DNA from: Spirochaetaceae bacterium
GTDB lineage: Bacteria; Spirochaetota; Spirochaetia; Treponematales; Breznakiellaceae
NCBI GenBank assembly: GCA_031255395.1
Contig: JAIRSQ010000181.1
Span: forward strand, 1-6,305
Direction: 5' to 3'
Length of the DNA stretch: 6,305 nt
Made by a program: the position numbers and the translations under genes. This document shows, one piece after another, positions 5,453 to 6,305 of this stretch (the stretch's first letter is position 1; each line of letters starts with the position of its first letter). The notes beneath the pieces were generated by a model. That model did not search any database and had not been told where the DNA came from. It saw only the letters and a list, made by a program, of their open reading frames with translations.

Positions 5453-6260
5453 AATTGGCGGTAATTTTTTCTTTCAACGTAGCGTATATGTCTTTTATCC
5501 GCGGCGCTATTTCATACTCCGCCAGATCGCCGCACAGTACCATGTCTTTATTTTCGTAAGCCGCTAAAAATTCTTTCAACGCCGATTTGAATTCATCAAA
5601 CAACTCCGCGTTGCCGCAAGGTTTTTCAATCATGGCGTATTTCAAAAAAGGAAGCAATCTAAACAATTTTTGCGTAAAACCGGAAAACCGCTCAATCGTT
5701 TCAGCCGCCCGCCTGTCGTTTCCGGTTTGAAGATCGAGCGGCAAGTCCGAAAGTCGGCTAACGTATTCGTTCAGTCCGTCTTCCATCGACAGAAACGCCG
5801 CAACCGGATTTTCAGCTTCAGCCTCCCGATCTTTGACTATGCCCGCCGCTTCCGCCGCGATTTCGTCCGAAAACCTGCCTTTCAGCAAATCGGAAAGCGG
5901 CTTGTCGTACCTTGCGATAAACGCCGCGGCGGGACTTCCCCGCCATTGAGACTCGGCCTCGTTCCTGTCGTCTCCGGCCCTGTCCCATGAGCGGAGGGCG
6001 GCGCTCAGCGCCGACAACGCGTCCGCGTACATCGCCGCAAACGGCGCCGTATCTATGCCGAGCGTCGTTATGTCCCGAATTTCGCGGTTAAAAAGGGCGT
6101 CCATATCGTCCGCTCCCGCCCTAACGCCGTCAACGGTTACGCCGCTCAAGCAAAAACCGCTCTCGCCCGCCCATTTTTCCAAGCCGGAAAGCGCATCGCC
6201 AAGAGTTTTCTCGTTCTCTATCTTGATGTCCGCCGCCGCGCCGTCAATTATTGTTGTCAT
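5451..6260 (-). CDS. Uncharacterised acidic, helix-rich protein upstream of the PilZ gene
   Basis: I do not recognise this 269-residue protein. It has no signal peptide or membrane segment, so it is probably cytoplasmic. Residues 1-70 look like a small alpha/beta unit (TTIIDG, GFCLSGVTVDGVRAG, IRDITTLGIDT). The rest is predicted helical and rich in Ala, Glu and Asp, with long amphipathic stretches at about 72-100, 118-150 and 182-212. A conserved-looking end, FKSALKEFLAAYENKDMVLCGDLAEYEIAPRI, occupies 224-255. The helical architecture suggests an adaptor or protein-protein interaction role. It is 11 bp upstream of the PilZ gene on the same strand, so a shared motility or signalling role is possible but unproven. 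No Shine-Dalgarno is visible before the ATG at 6260; an in-frame TGA lies 24 bp upstream, and no other start codon lies between them. Coding status is well supported by length and operon position. Confidence 0.75.
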   Translation of the reverse strand: MTTIIDGAAADIKIENEKTLGDALSGLEKWAGESGFCLSGVTVDGVRAGADDMDALFNREIRDITTLGIDTAPFAAMYADALSALSAALRSWDRAGDDRNEAESQWRGSPAAAFIARYDKPLSDLLKGRFSDEIAAEAAGIVKDREAEAENPVAAFLSMEDGLNEYVSRLSDLPLDLQTGNDRRAAETIERFSGFTQKLFRLLPFLKYAMIEKPCGNAELFDEFKSALKEFLAAYENKDMVLCGDLAEYEIAPRIKDIYATLKEKITAN

Positions 6261-6265
6261 TATTA

Positions 6266-6305
6266 CTAATGTATCGGCATTTCAAGCGGACGAATGAATA
6301 TGAGC
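6266..6305 (-). CDS. Possible 3' tail of a further upstream operon gene, truncated by window edge
   Basis: The minus strand enters the window with an open frame reading LIFIRPLEMPIH and then TAG at 6268-6266, 5 bp before the ATG of the next gene. Such spacing would explain why that ATG lacks a ribosome binding site, through translational coupling. Twelve codons are too few for recognition. A second frame also stays open and runs 17 bp into the next gene, so the choice is uncertain. Confidence 0.25.
   Translation of the reverse strand, partial: LIFIRPLEMPIH

Overview
The window looks like a piece of a spirochaete chromosome, most likely Treponema-related. The evidence is inference from protein style and gene order rather than a marker gene. 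It has a scpA-scpB-rluB block, a membrane-anchored PilZ protein with a spirochaete-like N-terminal region, and moderate base composition with frequent ATA isoleucine codons. No rRNA, tRNA, CRISPR array, transposase or phage gene is visible.

Layout. Positions 1-1131 (+) hold the 3' two thirds of a SulP-family anion permease with its C-terminal STAS domain; the 5' end lies outside the window. It converges on a 305-residue, six-helix membrane protein of unknown function (1159-2076, -), and a perfect 7-bp hairpin between the two stops can serve both as a terminator. Positions 2077-2427 carry no convincing gene except possibly a six-codon leader. This stretch is a dense mosaic of repeats: a GGGGTCAGGCCCC palindrome, a two-stem CGTCATTGCGAG hairpin and a run of 7-bp tandem repeats, arranged as a nested imperfect palindrome that looks like a MITE-type element.

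Positions 2428-4622 (+) form a tight operon, scpA-scpB-rluB. ScpA and ScpB are the kleisin and winged-helix subunits of the SMC condensin complex that organises and segregates the chromosome. The third gene encodes a 23S rRNA pseudouridine synthase of the RluB/RsuA family. The genes are 4 bp apart or overlap by 20 bp. A second operon runs toward it on the minus strand: an unrecognised acidic, helix-rich protein (5451-6260) followed 11 bp later by a PilZ protein (4603-5439), with a possible tail of a third gene at the right edge. The two operons overlap tail to tail by 20 bp, so the stop codons of rluB and the PilZ gene lie within each other's coding sequence.

Most of the window is ordinary housekeeping content. 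The parts that merit a second look are the composite repeat in front of scpA, the possible leader-peptide coupling to scpA, the six-helix protein with a 3+3 topology, and the PilZ protein with its uncharacterised partner.
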